From: Burkholderiales bacterium | GTDB taxonomy: Bacteria; Pseudomonadota; Gammaproteobacteria; Burkholderiales; JAEUOS01 | DNA length: 64,000 nucleotides | Assembly (NCBI GenBank): GCA_947473125.1 | Contig: CANJDH010000004.1 | Span: 1-64,000 of the forward strand | Direction of reading: 5' to 3' | Shown here: piece after piece, positions 1-8,230 of the stretch | Layout of the letters: every line of letters starts with the position of its first letter | How positions within the stretch are numbered: the first letter of the stretch is position 1 | Made by a program: the position numbers and the translations under genes | The notes under the pieces: model-generated | What the model was told of the DNA's origin: nothing | Seen by the model: the letters and a program-made list of their open reading frames with translations, nothing else | The model's database searches: none

Positions 1-75
1 CCGCACGACGTGCGCCGGCACCGCAATCGCGCCCGGCAGCACCCGCCCCTCGCTCAGGCGCGGCGCAGCCGGCAC
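1..75 (-). CDS. Possible 5' end of a gene running off the left edge
   Basis: A minus-strand open frame begins at a GTG (73-75) about 50 bp downstream of the biotinyl-domain stop and stays open to the window edge. The short translation (VPAAPRLSEGRVLPGAIAVP and onward) has a plausible coding composition, but it is too short to assign. It could be the next gene of an operon with the biotinyl protein, or chance in GC-rich DNA. Confidence 0.2.
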   Translation of the reverse strand, partial: MPAAPRLSEGRVLPGAIAVPAHVVR

Positions 76-124
76 GCAACGCCAATTCGCAGCAGCGGCG
101 CGGCGGCTCCTTGCTCGGCGGCCG

Positions 125-337
125 TTAGGCGAGCAACAGCAAGGGCTGGCCTTCCTTGACAACATCGCCTTGCGCCACCAGCAGCGCGGTAACCTCGCCG
201 GCAATGTCGGCGAGCACCGGCAGTTCCATTTTCATGGACTCGATCAGCATGACTTCGTCGTCCACCGCAACCCGGCTCCCGACCAAGGCCTGAATCCGGA
301 ACACGCTGCCGGCAACCGGCGAGAGAATTTTTCTCAT
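125..337 (-). CDS. Stand-alone biotin/lipoyl attachment domain protein (BCCP-like)
   Basis: A 70-residue protein consisting only of a biotinyl domain. It carries the classic E-S-M-K-M motif around Lys36, the lysine expected to receive biotin, and the usual beta-rich flanks (SPVAGSV at the start, GDVVKEGQPLLLL at the end). It lacks the N-terminal dimerisation and linker region of a typical acetyl-CoA carboxylase BCCP of about 150 residues, so it is more like the small carrier of an accessory carboxylase or decarboxylase. The ATG is preceded by GGTGA at a short distance. No carboxylase subunit is in the window; partners could lie to the left. Domain identity is secure, the parent enzyme is unknown. 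Confidence 0.85.
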   Translation of the reverse strand: MRKILSPVAGSVFRIQALVGSRVAVDDEVMLIESMKMELPVLADIAGEVTALLVAQGDVVKEGQPLLLLA

Positions 338-378
338 TTTTCACCACGATGCATAATCATCGGGTCAGCATAGCACTC

Positions 379-402
379 CCAATCCGCCAATCCGCCAATC
401 CG
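379..402 (+). repeat. Three tandem copies of an 8-bp unit abutting a start codon
   Basis: The unit CCAATCCG occurs three times without interruption and a fourth partial unit (CC) runs directly into the ATG of the acyl-CoA dehydrogenase at 405. It occupies the place where a ribosome binding site would be expected, and no purine-rich Shine-Dalgarno sequence is seen. Confidence 0.9.
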
Positions 403-404
403 CC

Positions 405-1568
405 ATGACCACCCAGATCCAGCCCCCCCACCAGGACCTGCGCGACGCCCTGCGCGAACTGTGCAAGCAATATCCCGACGAATACTGGCGCAAGATCGAC
501 GATGCGCGCGGCTACCCTGAAGCCTTCGTCGATGCCCTCACCAAGGCCGGCTGGATGGCAACACTGATCCCCGAAGAGTACGGCGGCTCCGGGCTAGGCC
601 TGACCGAAGCCTCGGTGGTGATGGAAGAAATCAACCGCAACGGCGGCAATGCGGGTGCCTGCCACGGCCAGATGTACAACATGAATACCCTGTTGCGCCA
701 CGGCTCGGACGCGCAGAAAAAGCACTACCTGCCAAGAATCGCCAGCGGCGAACTGCGCCTGCAGTCGATGGGCGTGACCGAGCCGACCACCGGCACCGAC
801 ACCACCAAGCTCAAGACCGTGGCCGAGAAAAAGGGCGACCGTTACGTCGTCAACGGCCAGAAGGTGTGGATCTCGCGGATCCAGCACTCGGACCTGATGA
901 TTCTGCTGGCGCGCACCACACCGGTTGCCGAGGTCAAGCGCAAGTCCGAAGGCATGTCGATCTTCCTGGTCGACCTGCACAAAGCGATCGGCAACGGCCT
1001 CACGGTGCGGCCGATCCGCAACATGGTGAACCACGAGACCAACGAGCTGTTTTTCGACAACCTCGAGATTCCCGTCGACAACTTGATTGGCGAAGAAGGC
1101 AAGGGCTTCAAATACATCCTCGACGGGCTCAATGCCGAGCGCACCCTGATCGCCGCCGAGTGCATCGGCGACGCCTACTGGTTCATCGACCGCGCCACCA
1201 AATACGCCAACGAACGCATCGTGTTCGACCGGCCGATCGGCCAGAACCAGGGCGTGCAGTTTCCGATCGCCGACAACTACATCGAGACCGAAGCGGCCAA
1301 TCTGATGCGCTGGAAAGCCTGCACCCTGTTTGACGCGCACCAGCCCTGCGGCGCCGAAGCCAACATGGCCAAGTTCCTCGCCGCCAAGGCGTCGTGGGAA
1401 GCCGCCAACGTGTGCCTGCAAACCCACGGCGGCTTCGGCTTCGCCTGCGAGTACGACATCGAACGCAAGTTCCGCGAGACGCGCCTGTACCAGGTGGCGC
1501 CGATTTCCACCAACCTCGTGTATTCGTACATCGCCGAGCACGTGCTCGGCCTGCCGCGCTCGTTTTAG
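405..1568 (+). CDS. Acyl-CoA dehydrogenase family protein
   Basis: A 387-residue flavoprotein of normal length for the family, expected to desaturate an acyl-CoA with transfer of electrons to ETF. Family landmarks are the MGVTEPTTGTDT segment (residues 122-133), the FAD-site KVWISRIQ segment, the helix ending in GLNAERTLIAAE and the C-terminal QTHGGFGFACEYDIERKFRETR. At the medium-chain enzyme's catalytic Glu position (usual YEGT) it has LYQVAPIS, so Gln363. A Glu at position 245 (NAERT) sits where isovaleryl-CoA dehydrogenase places its base, and probably does the job here. Its 3' end overlaps the convergent dioxygenase beta subunit by 4 bp. It begins right after an 8-bp tandem repeat and has no obvious ribosome binding site. 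Substrate unknown. Confidence 0.9.
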   Translation: MTTQIQPPHQDLRDALRELCKQYPDEYWRKIDDARGYPEAFVDALTKAGWMATLIPEEYGGSGLGLTEASVVMEEINRNGGNAGACHGQMYNMNTLLRHGSDAQKKHYLPRIASGELRLQSMGVTEPTTGTDTTKLKTVAEKKGDRYVVNGQKVWISRIQHSDLMILLARTTPVAEVKRKSEGMSIFLVDLHKAIGNGLTVRPIRNMVNHETNELFFDNLEIPVDNLIGEEGKGFKYILDGLNAERTLIAAECIGDAYWFIDRATKYANERIVFDRPIGQNQGVQFPIADNYIETEAANLMRWKACTLFDAHQPCGAEANMAKFLAAKASWEAANVCLQTHGGFGFACEYDIERKFRETRLYQVAPISTNLVYSYIAEHVLGLPRSF

Positions 1569-2035
1569 AGCGGAATCGCCAGAAGCGTGTCGATGCGCCG
1601 GCTGTCGAGGATCACCAGTTTGTCGTCAAACAGCAGCTCCGCACCGCCTGAAATGCGGTCAACGTAGCGCCCCGTTGCGAACAGCAGGGTGGCGCCGTCG
1701 TGCATGATGCGCGTCGCCGTGAAATTACTGATCGCCTCGAAAGCTTTGTCCCCCAAGGGTTTCACGAGGGTGCTCGATACCGTGTGGCGATAACCCTGGG
1801 CTTCGTAGATATTGGCGTGGCGCAATGCCGCGATCCGGTCGCGCATCATCGCCGGCGAATCGGCTTGCACCATGCACAGCGGCAATCCCTGCTTGTGGTT
1901 TTCCAGGGTGGTGATGCGGTAGCGTCCGGTGGTGGAAAAGAATTGCGGCCATTCTTCGAGGCGGTCATCGTCGATCGCGTGCACGTAGCGCGCGAGCAGG
2001 TTCTCGATGGCAAGCTGGATATTGATGTCGATCAT
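1565..2035 (-). CDS. Aromatic-ring-hydroxylating dioxygenase, beta (small) subunit
   Basis: A 156-residue SnoaL/NTF2-fold protein matching small subunits of Rieske ring-hydroxylating dioxygenases (AIENLLARYVHAIDDDRLEEW near the N-terminus, ANIYEAQGYRHTVSST in the middle, FATGRYVDRI near the end). The subunit has a structural role in the alpha3beta3 hexamer. It starts 8 bp after the alpha subunit stop, so the two are one transcriptional unit in the order alpha-beta. Electron-transfer partners (reductase, ferredoxin) are not in the vicinity. The substrate cannot be told from sequence. Confidence 0.85.
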   Translation of the reverse strand: MIDINIQLAIENLLARYVHAIDDDRLEEWPQFFSTTGRYRITTLENHKQGLPLCMVQADSPAMMRDRIAALRHANIYEAQGYRHTVSSTLVKPLGDKAFEAISNFTATRIMHDGATLLFATGRYVDRISGGAELLFDDKLVILDSRRIDTLLAIPL

Positions 2036-2043
2036 GCCGCCCC

Positions 2044-3291
2044 TCAGATGCCAATGTGGCGGCGCCAGGCCTGCCAGAAACCGCGCACCGAGGTTTCGGT
2101 GACGCGTGACTCGTTCGATTCCACGGTACGCCCGCCCATCTCCACCACCGCATCGCGCTCGCCCGCGGCGATCACTCCGCGCTGAACAAACCCGGTGGCC
2201 GCGCCGTCCTCCATCGAAATGAATCCGGCCGGGCCGATCAGGTTGGATTGGCGCAGGCGCAATGCCGTCAACTTCTCCGTGTCATCGTCATAGCCGAATG
2301 CCGTCCACAACAATTCGGTTTCATTGAGGCCGCGCGGTACGATGCGCCGCACCGCGAGGCAATTCTTGATTTGCTGCAGCACGAAGCCGGGAAAGATGCC
2401 GACGATCTGCACCGTGACGCCGTCGCCGATCTCCTCGACCGATTCGATCAGCTCCGGTGCTTCCAGTGCGAAGCCGTCGCTGGCCGAGCGCATTCCGGCC
2501 TTTTCGTATTCGTCACCCGCATTCTTCTGTTGGCTAGCCGGGTCGCTGATGGTGTAGCTGACGTGGCAGCCGCCGTCGCCGCCGACGATCACGCCACCCT
2601 TTTGCGACAGGCGGTTGATGCGAAACGTGGTGAAGAACAAATGCAGCAGGCTGGCATGGTAGGTGTCCTTGACGTTTTCCATGTACAGCTTCCAGTTGCT
2701 CGGCACCATCTGGCTGTAGCCGCCGAGCGACTTGACCGGCGCCTTCATCACGCGTTTGACCTTGGCCGCCACGTCGGGGCCGAGATAGGTTTCCACGGAG
2801 GGCGTGTCGTCGGCCAGCGTGCCGAACACCAGCCCGTGGTAATTCTCGATACGCACCTTGGCAGGCGCGTTCGACTCCGGCCTGGCGTCCGCCGGCATGC
2901 CGCCGCTGCCCTTGATGCCGCGCCGGAACGCCACGCCCTGCAGGTTGCCTTTGAGGTCGTAAGTCCAGTTGTGATACACGCAGGCGATGTCTTTTGCTTT
3001 CCCGCAGGGCTTGAGGCACAGCAGGGCACCGCGATGCGCGCATCGGTTTTCGAAGGCCGCGAGCTCCCCATCGGCATCGCGTGTCACCACCACCGGCATG
3101 TCGCCGATGTTGCTGGTGCGCCAGCTGTTCGGTTCCGGCAGCTCCGCCGCCAGGCACAGGAAGTTCCAGGTCGGGCCGCGAAAAATCTTCTTCTGTTCCT
3201 TGGCATACAGCGCCGCGTCCTGATACACCCAGTAGGGAACGCGAGCCAAGCCCTCGACAGGCCATTCCCGTACTGCCGCTGCTGCCTTCAT
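2044..3291 (-). CDS. Rieske aromatic-ring-hydroxylating dioxygenase, alpha subunit
   Basis: A 415-residue oxygenase component that binds a [2Fe-2S] Rieske cluster and a mononuclear non-haem iron. Counting from the ATG at 3291, the Rieske ligands are C84-x-H86 and C104-x2-H107, and the iron facial triad begins with D209-x2-H212-x4-H217. The ATG at 3291 is chosen because a GAGG lies 9 bases upstream; another ATG two codons earlier at 3297 has that GAGG almost touching it. The open frame continues far upstream only as an antisense shadow of the Bug gene. The beta subunit follows after 8 bp. It is divergent from the Bug receptor at 3394, so the pair may be taken up and oxidised together, which is inference. 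Confidence 0.9.
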   Translation of the reverse strand: MKAAAAVREWPVEGLARVPYWVYQDAALYAKEQKKIFRGPTWNFLCLAAELPEPNSWRTSNIGDMPVVVTRDADGELAAFENRCAHRGALLCLKPCGKAKDIACVYHNWTYDLKGNLQGVAFRRGIKGSGGMPADARPESNAPAKVRIENYHGLVFGTLADDTPSVETYLGPDVAAKVKRVMKAPVKSLGGYSQMVPSNWKLYMENVKDTYHASLLHLFFTTFRINRLSQKGGVIVGGDGGCHVSYTISDPASQQKNAGDEYEKAGMRSASDGFALEAPELIESVEEIGDGVTVQIVGIFPGFVLQQIKNCLAVRRIVPRGLNETELLWTAFGYDDDTEKLTALRLRQSNLIGPAGFISMEDGAATGFVQRGVIAAGERDAVVEMGGRTVESNESRVTETSVRGFWQAWRRHIGI

Positions 3292-3364
3292 GGCCATTGC
3301 CTCGTCTGTGTCACGACTGAAATTATAATCAACGCTTCCAGCGTCACTCTGACCTGGATCAACT

Positions 3365-3379
3365 GGCAGGCGCCCTGCC
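3365..3379 (+). promoter_or_regulatory. Small hairpin in the leader of a Bug gene
   Basis: GGCAGG and CCTGCC form a 6-bp perfect stem around CGC, just before the GGAG ribosome binding site of the gene at 3394. The 102-bp divergent region also holds a TATAAT at about 3323-3328 that could serve as a -10 box. Function not known. Confidence 0.35.
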
Positions 3380-3393
3380 GAACCGGAGTTTGC

Positions 3394-4368
3394 ATGCATT
3401 CCCTCGTTTACCGCACTGCGGCCACCCTGTTGCTGGCTTGCAGCGGACTTGCATCCGCCCAGGACGCCGGAAATTTCCCGGCCAAACCAATCCGCATCGT
3501 CGTGCCGTTCCCGGCAGGCGGCACCGCCGACATCCTGCCGCGGGTGCTCGGCGAAAAGCTCACCACGCGCTTCGGCCAGACCGTACTGGTGGAAAACCGC
3601 GCCGGCGCCGCCGGCAACATCGGCGCCGAAGCGGTGTTCAAGTCCGAGCCGGACGGCTACACCCTGCTCTCGGCGCCGCCGCCGCCGCTGGTAATCAACC
3701 CGAGCCTGTATGCCAAGCTCGCATTCGATCCTGCGCAGTTCGTACCGGTCACGGTGATTGCCGCCGTGCCCAATGTCCTGCTGGTGCACCCCAAGGTGCC
3801 CGCCAACACGATCCAGGAATTCATCGCCTACGCCAAGGCCAATCCGGACAAGCTCAACTACGCGAGCCAAGGCAGCGGCACCACTTCGCACCTGACGGCG
3901 GAGCTGTTCAAGTCGATGGCCGGGGTGCGCATCACGCACATCCCGTACAAGGGCACGGCGCCGGCGCTGACCGACCTGCTCGCCGGGCAGGTCGACATGA
4001 TGTTTGACAACCTCGGCGTGTCCTTGCAGCACGTGCGTTCCGGAAAGCTCAAGGCATTGGCGCTCGGCAGCCTCAAACGGATTCCGGCTTTGCCTAACGT
4101 GCCGACAGTGGCCGAATCGGGCTTGCCCGGTTTCGTTGCCGTGACCTGGTTTGGCGTGGTAGCCCCGCCCAAGACACCTGCGGACATCGCAGCGAAACTC
4201 TCGTCGGCGATTGCCGACACACTCAAGAACCCCGACGTAGTTCGGCGCCTGCAGGAGCTTTCGGCCGAGCCGGTCGGCAATACGCCCGCCGAGATGGCCG
4301 CATTCATGAAGGAAGAAGTCGAGCGCTGGCGCCGCGTGATCCAGAGCGCCAACGTCAAGGTCGACTGA
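3394..4368 (+). CDS. Bug/TctC-family periplasmic solute receptor
   Basis: A 324-residue tripartite-tricarboxylate-transporter receptor (Bug family). The start ATG follows GGAG with a 7-base gap and opens a Sec signal peptide ending near SGLASAQ (residue 23). Family hallmarks follow: VVPFPAGGTADILPR, PGAAGNIGAEAV-like loop (here RAGAAGNIGAEA), SEPDGYT, THIPYKGTAPALTDLLAGQVD and a C-terminal E-E-V-E-R-W-R helix. These proteins bind carboxylates, amides or aromatic acids in the periplasm. No TctA/TctB membrane subunits are found anywhere in the window. It lies divergent to the Rieske alpha/beta operon and is followed by another Bug gene after about 150 bp. Ligand unknown. Confidence 0.93.
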   Translation: MHSLVYRTAATLLLACSGLASAQDAGNFPAKPIRIVVPFPAGGTADILPRVLGEKLTTRFGQTVLVENRAGAAGNIGAEAVFKSEPDGYTLLSAPPPPLVINPSLYAKLAFDPAQFVPVTVIAAVPNVLLVHPKVPANTIQEFIAYAKANPDKLNYASQGSGTTSHLTAELFKSMAGVRITHIPYKGTAPALTDLLAGQVDMMFDNLGVSLQHVRSGKLKALALGSLKRIPALPNVPTVAESGLPGFVAVTWFGVVAPPKTPADIAAKLSSAIADTLKNPDVVRRLQELSAEPVGNTPAEMAAFMKEEVERWRRVIQSANVKVD

Positions 4369-4387
4369 GCGCCCTTCTGGTTAGGCC

Positions 4388-4418
4388 GGAAACCGTTGTG
4401 CCCCAAGGGTTTTAGGCC
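4388..4418 (+). repeat. Dispersed palindrome-like repeat, variant B
   Basis: GGAAACCG, a short centre containing CCCCAAGG and GGTTTTAGGCC resemble copies at 10461-10492, 33506-33533 and 58153-58183. The core shared by these copies is CCACCAAGGGTTT or a slight variant. All four are intergenic. Confidence 0.5.
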
Positions 4419-4521
4419 GATCACCCGGCGTGTACCCTTTCGCGCTGCGGCGGTTGCTGGTATCGTGGTGCCCTGCGTGTCTACTCCCCTAGCTCCCCTC
4501 ACTCCCCTGCATGAACCAATC

Positions 4522-5520
4522 ATGAAACCATTCGCCCACCTTCGCCGCTCCCTCGTTCTGGCCCTCGCTGCGGCCGCGCTGCCCGCCTCAATGCCGCAGA
4601 CGGCCTTTGCGCAGGCCTGGCCCAACAACCAGCCGCTCACGATTGTCATGACCTTTCCCGCCGGTTCGGGCGTGGACATCGTCGGCCGGCTGTTGCAGGA
4701 ATCGATGCAAAAGACGCTCGGCACCAGCATCGTCATCGAATACCGGCCAGGCGCGGCGGGCAACGTCGCTTCGGAGTACGTCGCGCGCGCCAAACCGGAC
4801 GGCCACACCATCCTGTTCGGCACCGCCGCCACACACGGCGTCAATGCGGCGCTGTACAAGAAACTCCCATTCGACGTCGAGACCGATTTCACGCCGATCT
4901 CGACCATCGTCGACGTCTCCAACGTGCTGACGATCAACCCGTCCGTGGTCGACGTCAAGAGCGTGCGCGAACTCATCGACCTGGTGCGCGCCAACCCGGG
5001 AAAATACAACTACGCCTCTACCGGCAACGGCACCGGCACGCACCTGGCGATGGCTGAATTCGTGGCGCGCACCGGCCTCACCATCACCCACGTGCCCTAC
5101 AAGGGCGGACCGGACGCGGTGACCTCGGTAGTCAAGGGCGAAGTGTGCTGCTACATGAGCCAGGTGCAGGCGATGCTGCCGCACTACAAGGCCGGCAAGG
5201 TGCGCCTGCTCGGCGTGACCACCAAGGATCGCGTCTCGGCGATTGCCGAAGTGCCGACCATTGCTGAATCCGGCGTGGCCGGTTTCGAGAACTACACCTG
5301 GTTCGGGCTGTTCGGCCCGAAGAACATGGACCCGGTGGCGGTAAACAAGATTAACGCCGCGGTCAAGGTCGCACTCGAAACCCCGGCGATTCGCCAGCGC
5401 CTGATCGATACCGGCAACACGCCGCGCTGGGAATCCCCCGAGCAGTTCCGCACCACCGTCAAGGCCGACCGCGCCAAGTGGGCAGCGGTGGTGAAGGCTT
5501 CGGGCGCGACTGTCGACTGA
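4522..5520 (+). CDS. Bug/TctC-family periplasmic solute receptor
   Basis: A 332-residue Bug receptor. The ATG at 4522 (MKPFAHLRRS) is chosen because it gives a standard signal peptide with a cationic start, an Ala/Leu core and a cleavage site after TAFAQA; the open frame upstream to 4396 has no such feature. Body motifs are MTFPAGSGVDIVGRLLQ, AKPDGHT, THVPYKGGPDAVTSVVKGEV and the terminal TVD. In the third block CCYMSQVQAML replaces the usual small-residue stretch, with adjacent cysteines that are unusual for this family. Followed after 12 bp by the ppk2 gene; co-transcription is possible. Ligand unknown. Confidence 0.92.
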   Translation: MKPFAHLRRSLVLALAAAALPASMPQTAFAQAWPNNQPLTIVMTFPAGSGVDIVGRLLQESMQKTLGTSIVIEYRPGAAGNVASEYVARAKPDGHTILFGTAATHGVNAALYKKLPFDVETDFTPISTIVDVSNVLTINPSVVDVKSVRELIDLVRANPGKYNYASTGNGTGTHLAMAEFVARTGLTITHVPYKGGPDAVTSVVKGEVCCYMSQVQAMLPHYKAGKVRLLGVTTKDRVSAIAEVPTIAESGVAGFENYTWFGLFGPKNMDPVAVNKINAAVKVALETPAIRQRLIDTGNTPRWESPEQFRTTVKADRAKWAAVVKASGATVD

Positions 5521-5532
5521 CCAACGATTGCG

Positions 5533-6345
5533 ATGCCGGCAAAACTCAACGACTTATTGGTGTCGTCTGCCGGGTTCAATCTGGCAAAGATCGACGCTTC
5601 AGCGGCGCCGCTTTCCAGCGGCGACAAGGCAGCCGACCGCAACGAGGTAGTGCAGCTGTCCGAGCGCATCAATGCGCTGCAGGACGTGCTCTTTGCGGAA
5701 CGCCGGCGCAAGGTTCTGGTGGTGCTGCAGGGCATGGACACCAGCGGCAAGGACGGCACGGTGCGCCGGGTGTTCCAGCGTGTCAATCCGCTGGGCATGC
5801 GCGTCACCTCGTTCAAGGCGCCGACCGCGACCGAGAGGGAGCACGATTATTTGTGGCGGGTCCAGGCCCAATTGCCCGGCGCCGGAGAAATGGTGATTTT
5901 CAACCGTAGCCACTATGAGGACGTGCTGATCACCCGGGTCCACGGCTGGATCGACGACAGCGAAGCGAAGCGCCGGTTTCGCCATATCAACAACTTCGAA
6001 CGGCTACTGACCGACACCGGCACCGTGATCCTGAAATTTTTCCTGCATATCTCCAACGCCGAGCAGAAGCGCCGGATCAAGGAACGCCTCCAAGACGGCG
6101 CCAAACACTGGAAGTTCGCGCCCTCCGACCTGAGCGAGCGCGAAAAATGGACCGACTACATGCACGCTTATGAGCAGGTGCTTAGCGCCACCAGCACCGA
6201 GACGGCCCCGTGGCATGTGGTGCCCGCAGATTCCAAGACGCACCGCGACCTTGTCATCGCCCGCGCCACGGTCAAGGCGCTTGAGGACATGAAACTCCAA
6301 TACCCGCCGCCCCGCCCAGAGTACTTCAAGCTCAAGGTTGACTGA
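5533..6345 (+). CDS. ppk2: Polyphosphate kinase 2 family (polyphosphate:nucleotide phosphotransferase)
   Basis: A 270-residue cytoplasmic PPK2 enzyme, which moves phosphate between polyphosphate and nucleotides. The P-loop GMDTSGKDGT is at residues 67-76, followed by the family block TEREHDYLWR (100-109) and the NRSHYEDVL block (124-132), and later ISNAEQKRRIKERL. This is the single-domain length. Whether it prefers ADP, GDP or AMP cannot be decided by eye. It starts 12 bp after the Bug gene and is followed after 11 bp by a GST, suggesting a short operon. No clear Shine-Dalgarno sequence precedes the ATG. Confidence 0.9.
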   Translation: MPAKLNDLLVSSAGFNLAKIDASAAPLSSGDKAADRNEVVQLSERINALQDVLFAERRRKVLVVLQGMDTSGKDGTVRRVFQRVNPLGMRVTSFKAPTATEREHDYLWRVQAQLPGAGEMVIFNRSHYEDVLITRVHGWIDDSEAKRRFRHINNFERLLTDTGTVILKFFLHISNAEQKRRIKERLQDGAKHWKFAPSDLSEREKWTDYMHAYEQVLSATSTETAPWHVVPADSKTHRDLVIARATVKALEDMKLQYPPPRPEYFKLKVD

Positions 6346-6356
6346 CCGGGCACGCC

Positions 6357-7133
6357 ATGCTGACCCTGTACAACAATGCCTACTCCACCTGCAGCCAGAA
6401 AGTGCGGCTGGTGCTTGCGGAGAAGAATCTTGCGTGGGAAGACCACCAGATCCTTTTCAAGGACAACCAGCACCTCGCGCCCGAATACCTCAAGCTCAAT
6501 CCGAACGGCGTGGTGCCGACGCTGGTGCATGACGGGCAGGTGATCCTCGACTCGTCGGTGATCATGGAATACCTTGACGACGTGTTTCCCGAGCCGGCGA
6601 TGGCACCACGCGATGCGGTGGGCAAGGCACGCCTGCGCAAATGGCTGCGTTACTTCGAAGAGGTAGCCACGCCCGCAGTACGCCCTCCCTCCTTCAATCA
6701 GGCGTTCCTGCCGCGCTTTGAAAATCTCAGCGAGACCGATTTCCAGGCGGCAGCGGAAGCGCGCCCCCTGCGCAAGCACTTCTACCGCCGCATGGGCAGG
6801 CACGGATTCACCGATGGCGACCTGACGGTTGCCTACGACGGCTTTCGCCAAACCGCCCTGCGCATGGAGACTGCACTCGCCGGGGAAACCTGGCTATGCG
6901 GCGGTGATCGGCCCTCGATAGCCGATTGCTGCGTGGCGCCTTTGTTCGACCGGATGGACGATCTCGGCCTGGCTTCGCTGTGGGATGCCGGTTCGCGCGT
7001 AGGCGAGTGGCTGGCGCGGTTTCGCGCCAGGGCATCGTGGAGCACCGCGTTCTACGCCGGCGCGCGGCTCTCCGATACACTCAAGACCCTGCACCAGCGG
7101 CGACGCACACCCGAGGATCTGGTGACGTGCTGA
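6357..7133 (+). CDS. Glutathione S-transferase family protein
   Basis: A 258-residue protein with an N-terminal thioredoxin-fold GST domain (residues 1-77) showing the conserved cis-Pro region LNPNGVVPTLVHDG and the glutathione-binding D-S-S-V-I-M-E-Y block. An all-helical C-terminal domain follows. The N-terminal YNNAYSTCSQKVRLVL places a Ser/Cys where the catalytic residue of beta/theta-like classes sits. It is about 40 residues longer than the smallest bacterial GSTs. Likely cytoplasmic detoxification or glutathione-dependent catabolism. Substrate unknown. Confidence 0.88.
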   Translation: MLTLYNNAYSTCSQKVRLVLAEKNLAWEDHQILFKDNQHLAPEYLKLNPNGVVPTLVHDGQVILDSSVIMEYLDDVFPEPAMAPRDAVGKARLRKWLRYFEEVATPAVRPPSFNQAFLPRFENLSETDFQAAAEARPLRKHFYRRMGRHGFTDGDLTVAYDGFRQTALRMETALAGETWLCGGDRPSIADCCVAPLFDRMDDLGLASLWDAGSRVGEWLARFRARASWSTAFYAGARLSDTLKTLHQRRRTPEDLVTC

Positions 7134-7192
7134 GCCATCCGACTGACCGCGACACAGGCAGCCGTGATCAATAAAACGAACCGGGAGACAAC

Positions 7193-8188
7193 ATGAAGGC
7201 ATGGCAATACACCAAGGGCCTGCACGACCTCGGCAACGGCTGCTACGCATGGCTGCTGCCCGACGGCAGCTGGGGCTACAGCAACGCCGGCCTCGTCACC
7301 GACCAGGGCGAAACCCTGCTGATCGACACGCTGTTCGACCTGCCGCTGACGCGCGACATGCTGGCCGGCATGCGCAGCGCCCTGCCGGCGGCAAAGCAGA
7401 TCGGCACATTGGTAAACACCCACGCCAACGGTGACCACACCTTCGGCAACCAGTTGGTCACCGGCGCGCGCATCATCGCCAGCCGCGGCTGTGCCGAGGA
7501 AATGGCGTTGCGACCTCCCGAGGAATTTCGCCAGATGATGTCCAACTGGCGCGACATGGGCGACGGCGGCGCGTTCCTGCACGAAATGATGGGTTCGCGC
7601 TTCGACTTCGACGGCATCGTCTACACGCCGCCGACCGAAACCTTCGAGCGCGACATGTCACTGCGTGTCGGCTCGAAAGAAGTGCGCCTGGTCAACGTCG
7701 GCCCGGCACACACACGCGGCGACGTGCTCGCCTGGGTACCGGCCGACCGCACCGTGTTCACCGGCGACATCCTGTTCGTCGGCGGCCATCCGGCGGTGTG
7801 GGCCGGGCCGGTGTCGAACTGGATCAAGGCCTGCGATCTGATGCTCGGCTGGGACGTCGAGACCATCGTGCCCGGCCACGGCCCGGTTACCGACAAGAGC
7901 GGCGTGCGCGCCCTCAAGCATTACCTCGAATACCTGCAGGCGGAAACCCGCAAGCGCTTCGATGCCGGCATGACAGACGACGAAGCCGCGCGCGACATTT
8001 CATTCGATGCGTTCCGCGACTGGATCGACGGCGAACGCATTTTCATCAACGTGAACGCGCTGTACCGTGAATTCACCGGCGACACCGGGCGCCCGGATGC
8101 ACCACGCCTGTTCGGCCTGATGGCGCGCCACCACAAGGAACGCATCGCGGCAGGCGCTCACTGTGAGCACTGCGGCCACGCCCATTGA
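7193..8188 (+). CDS. Metallo-beta-lactamase-fold hydrolase
   Basis: A 331-residue MBL-fold protein with a good GGAG ribosome binding site. The first metal motif reads THANGDH, that is H-x-N-x-D-H, so the second His of the canonical HxHxDH is Asn. The remaining ligands are present: PAHTRGD for the third His, FTGDILF for the bridging Asp and VPGHGP for the last His. A C-terminal helical extension ends in HCEHCGHAH, rich in Cys and His. Typical reactions are thioester, lactone or phosphodiester hydrolysis. It is followed by a Bug receptor after 42 bp and an alpha/beta hydrolase, a plausible uptake-and-hydrolysis cluster. Confidence 0.88.
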   Translation: MKAWQYTKGLHDLGNGCYAWLLPDGSWGYSNAGLVTDQGETLLIDTLFDLPLTRDMLAGMRSALPAAKQIGTLVNTHANGDHTFGNQLVTGARIIASRGCAEEMALRPPEEFRQMMSNWRDMGDGGAFLHEMMGSRFDFDGIVYTPPTETFERDMSLRVGSKEVRLVNVGPAHTRGDVLAWVPADRTVFTGDILFVGGHPAVWAGPVSNWIKACDLMLGWDVETIVPGHGPVTDKSGVRALKHYLEYLQAETRKRFDAGMTDDEAARDISFDAFRDWIDGERIFINVNALYREFTGDTGRPDAPRLFGLMARHHKERIAAGAHCEHCGHAH

Positions 8189-8230
8189 CGCATTCCCTGC
8201 GCCAGTCCAACCACCCTCCGGAGACACTCC

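Noticed and set aside
594..1541. 315-codon minus-strand open frame
   Set aside because: Its translation is low-complexity (His, Val, Gly, Arg rich) and lies fully inside the acyl-CoA dehydrogenase gene; it is a shadow frame.
1565..1568. 4-bp overlap of convergent genes as a regulatory signal
   Set aside because: Short 3' overlaps between convergent genes are common in compact genomes, and nothing else supports regulation.
3292..4032. Long upstream extension of the Rieske alpha frame on the minus strand
   Set aside because: It is antisense to the intact Bug gene at 3394, has no oxygenase similarity and is explained by the GC-rich codon pattern of that gene.
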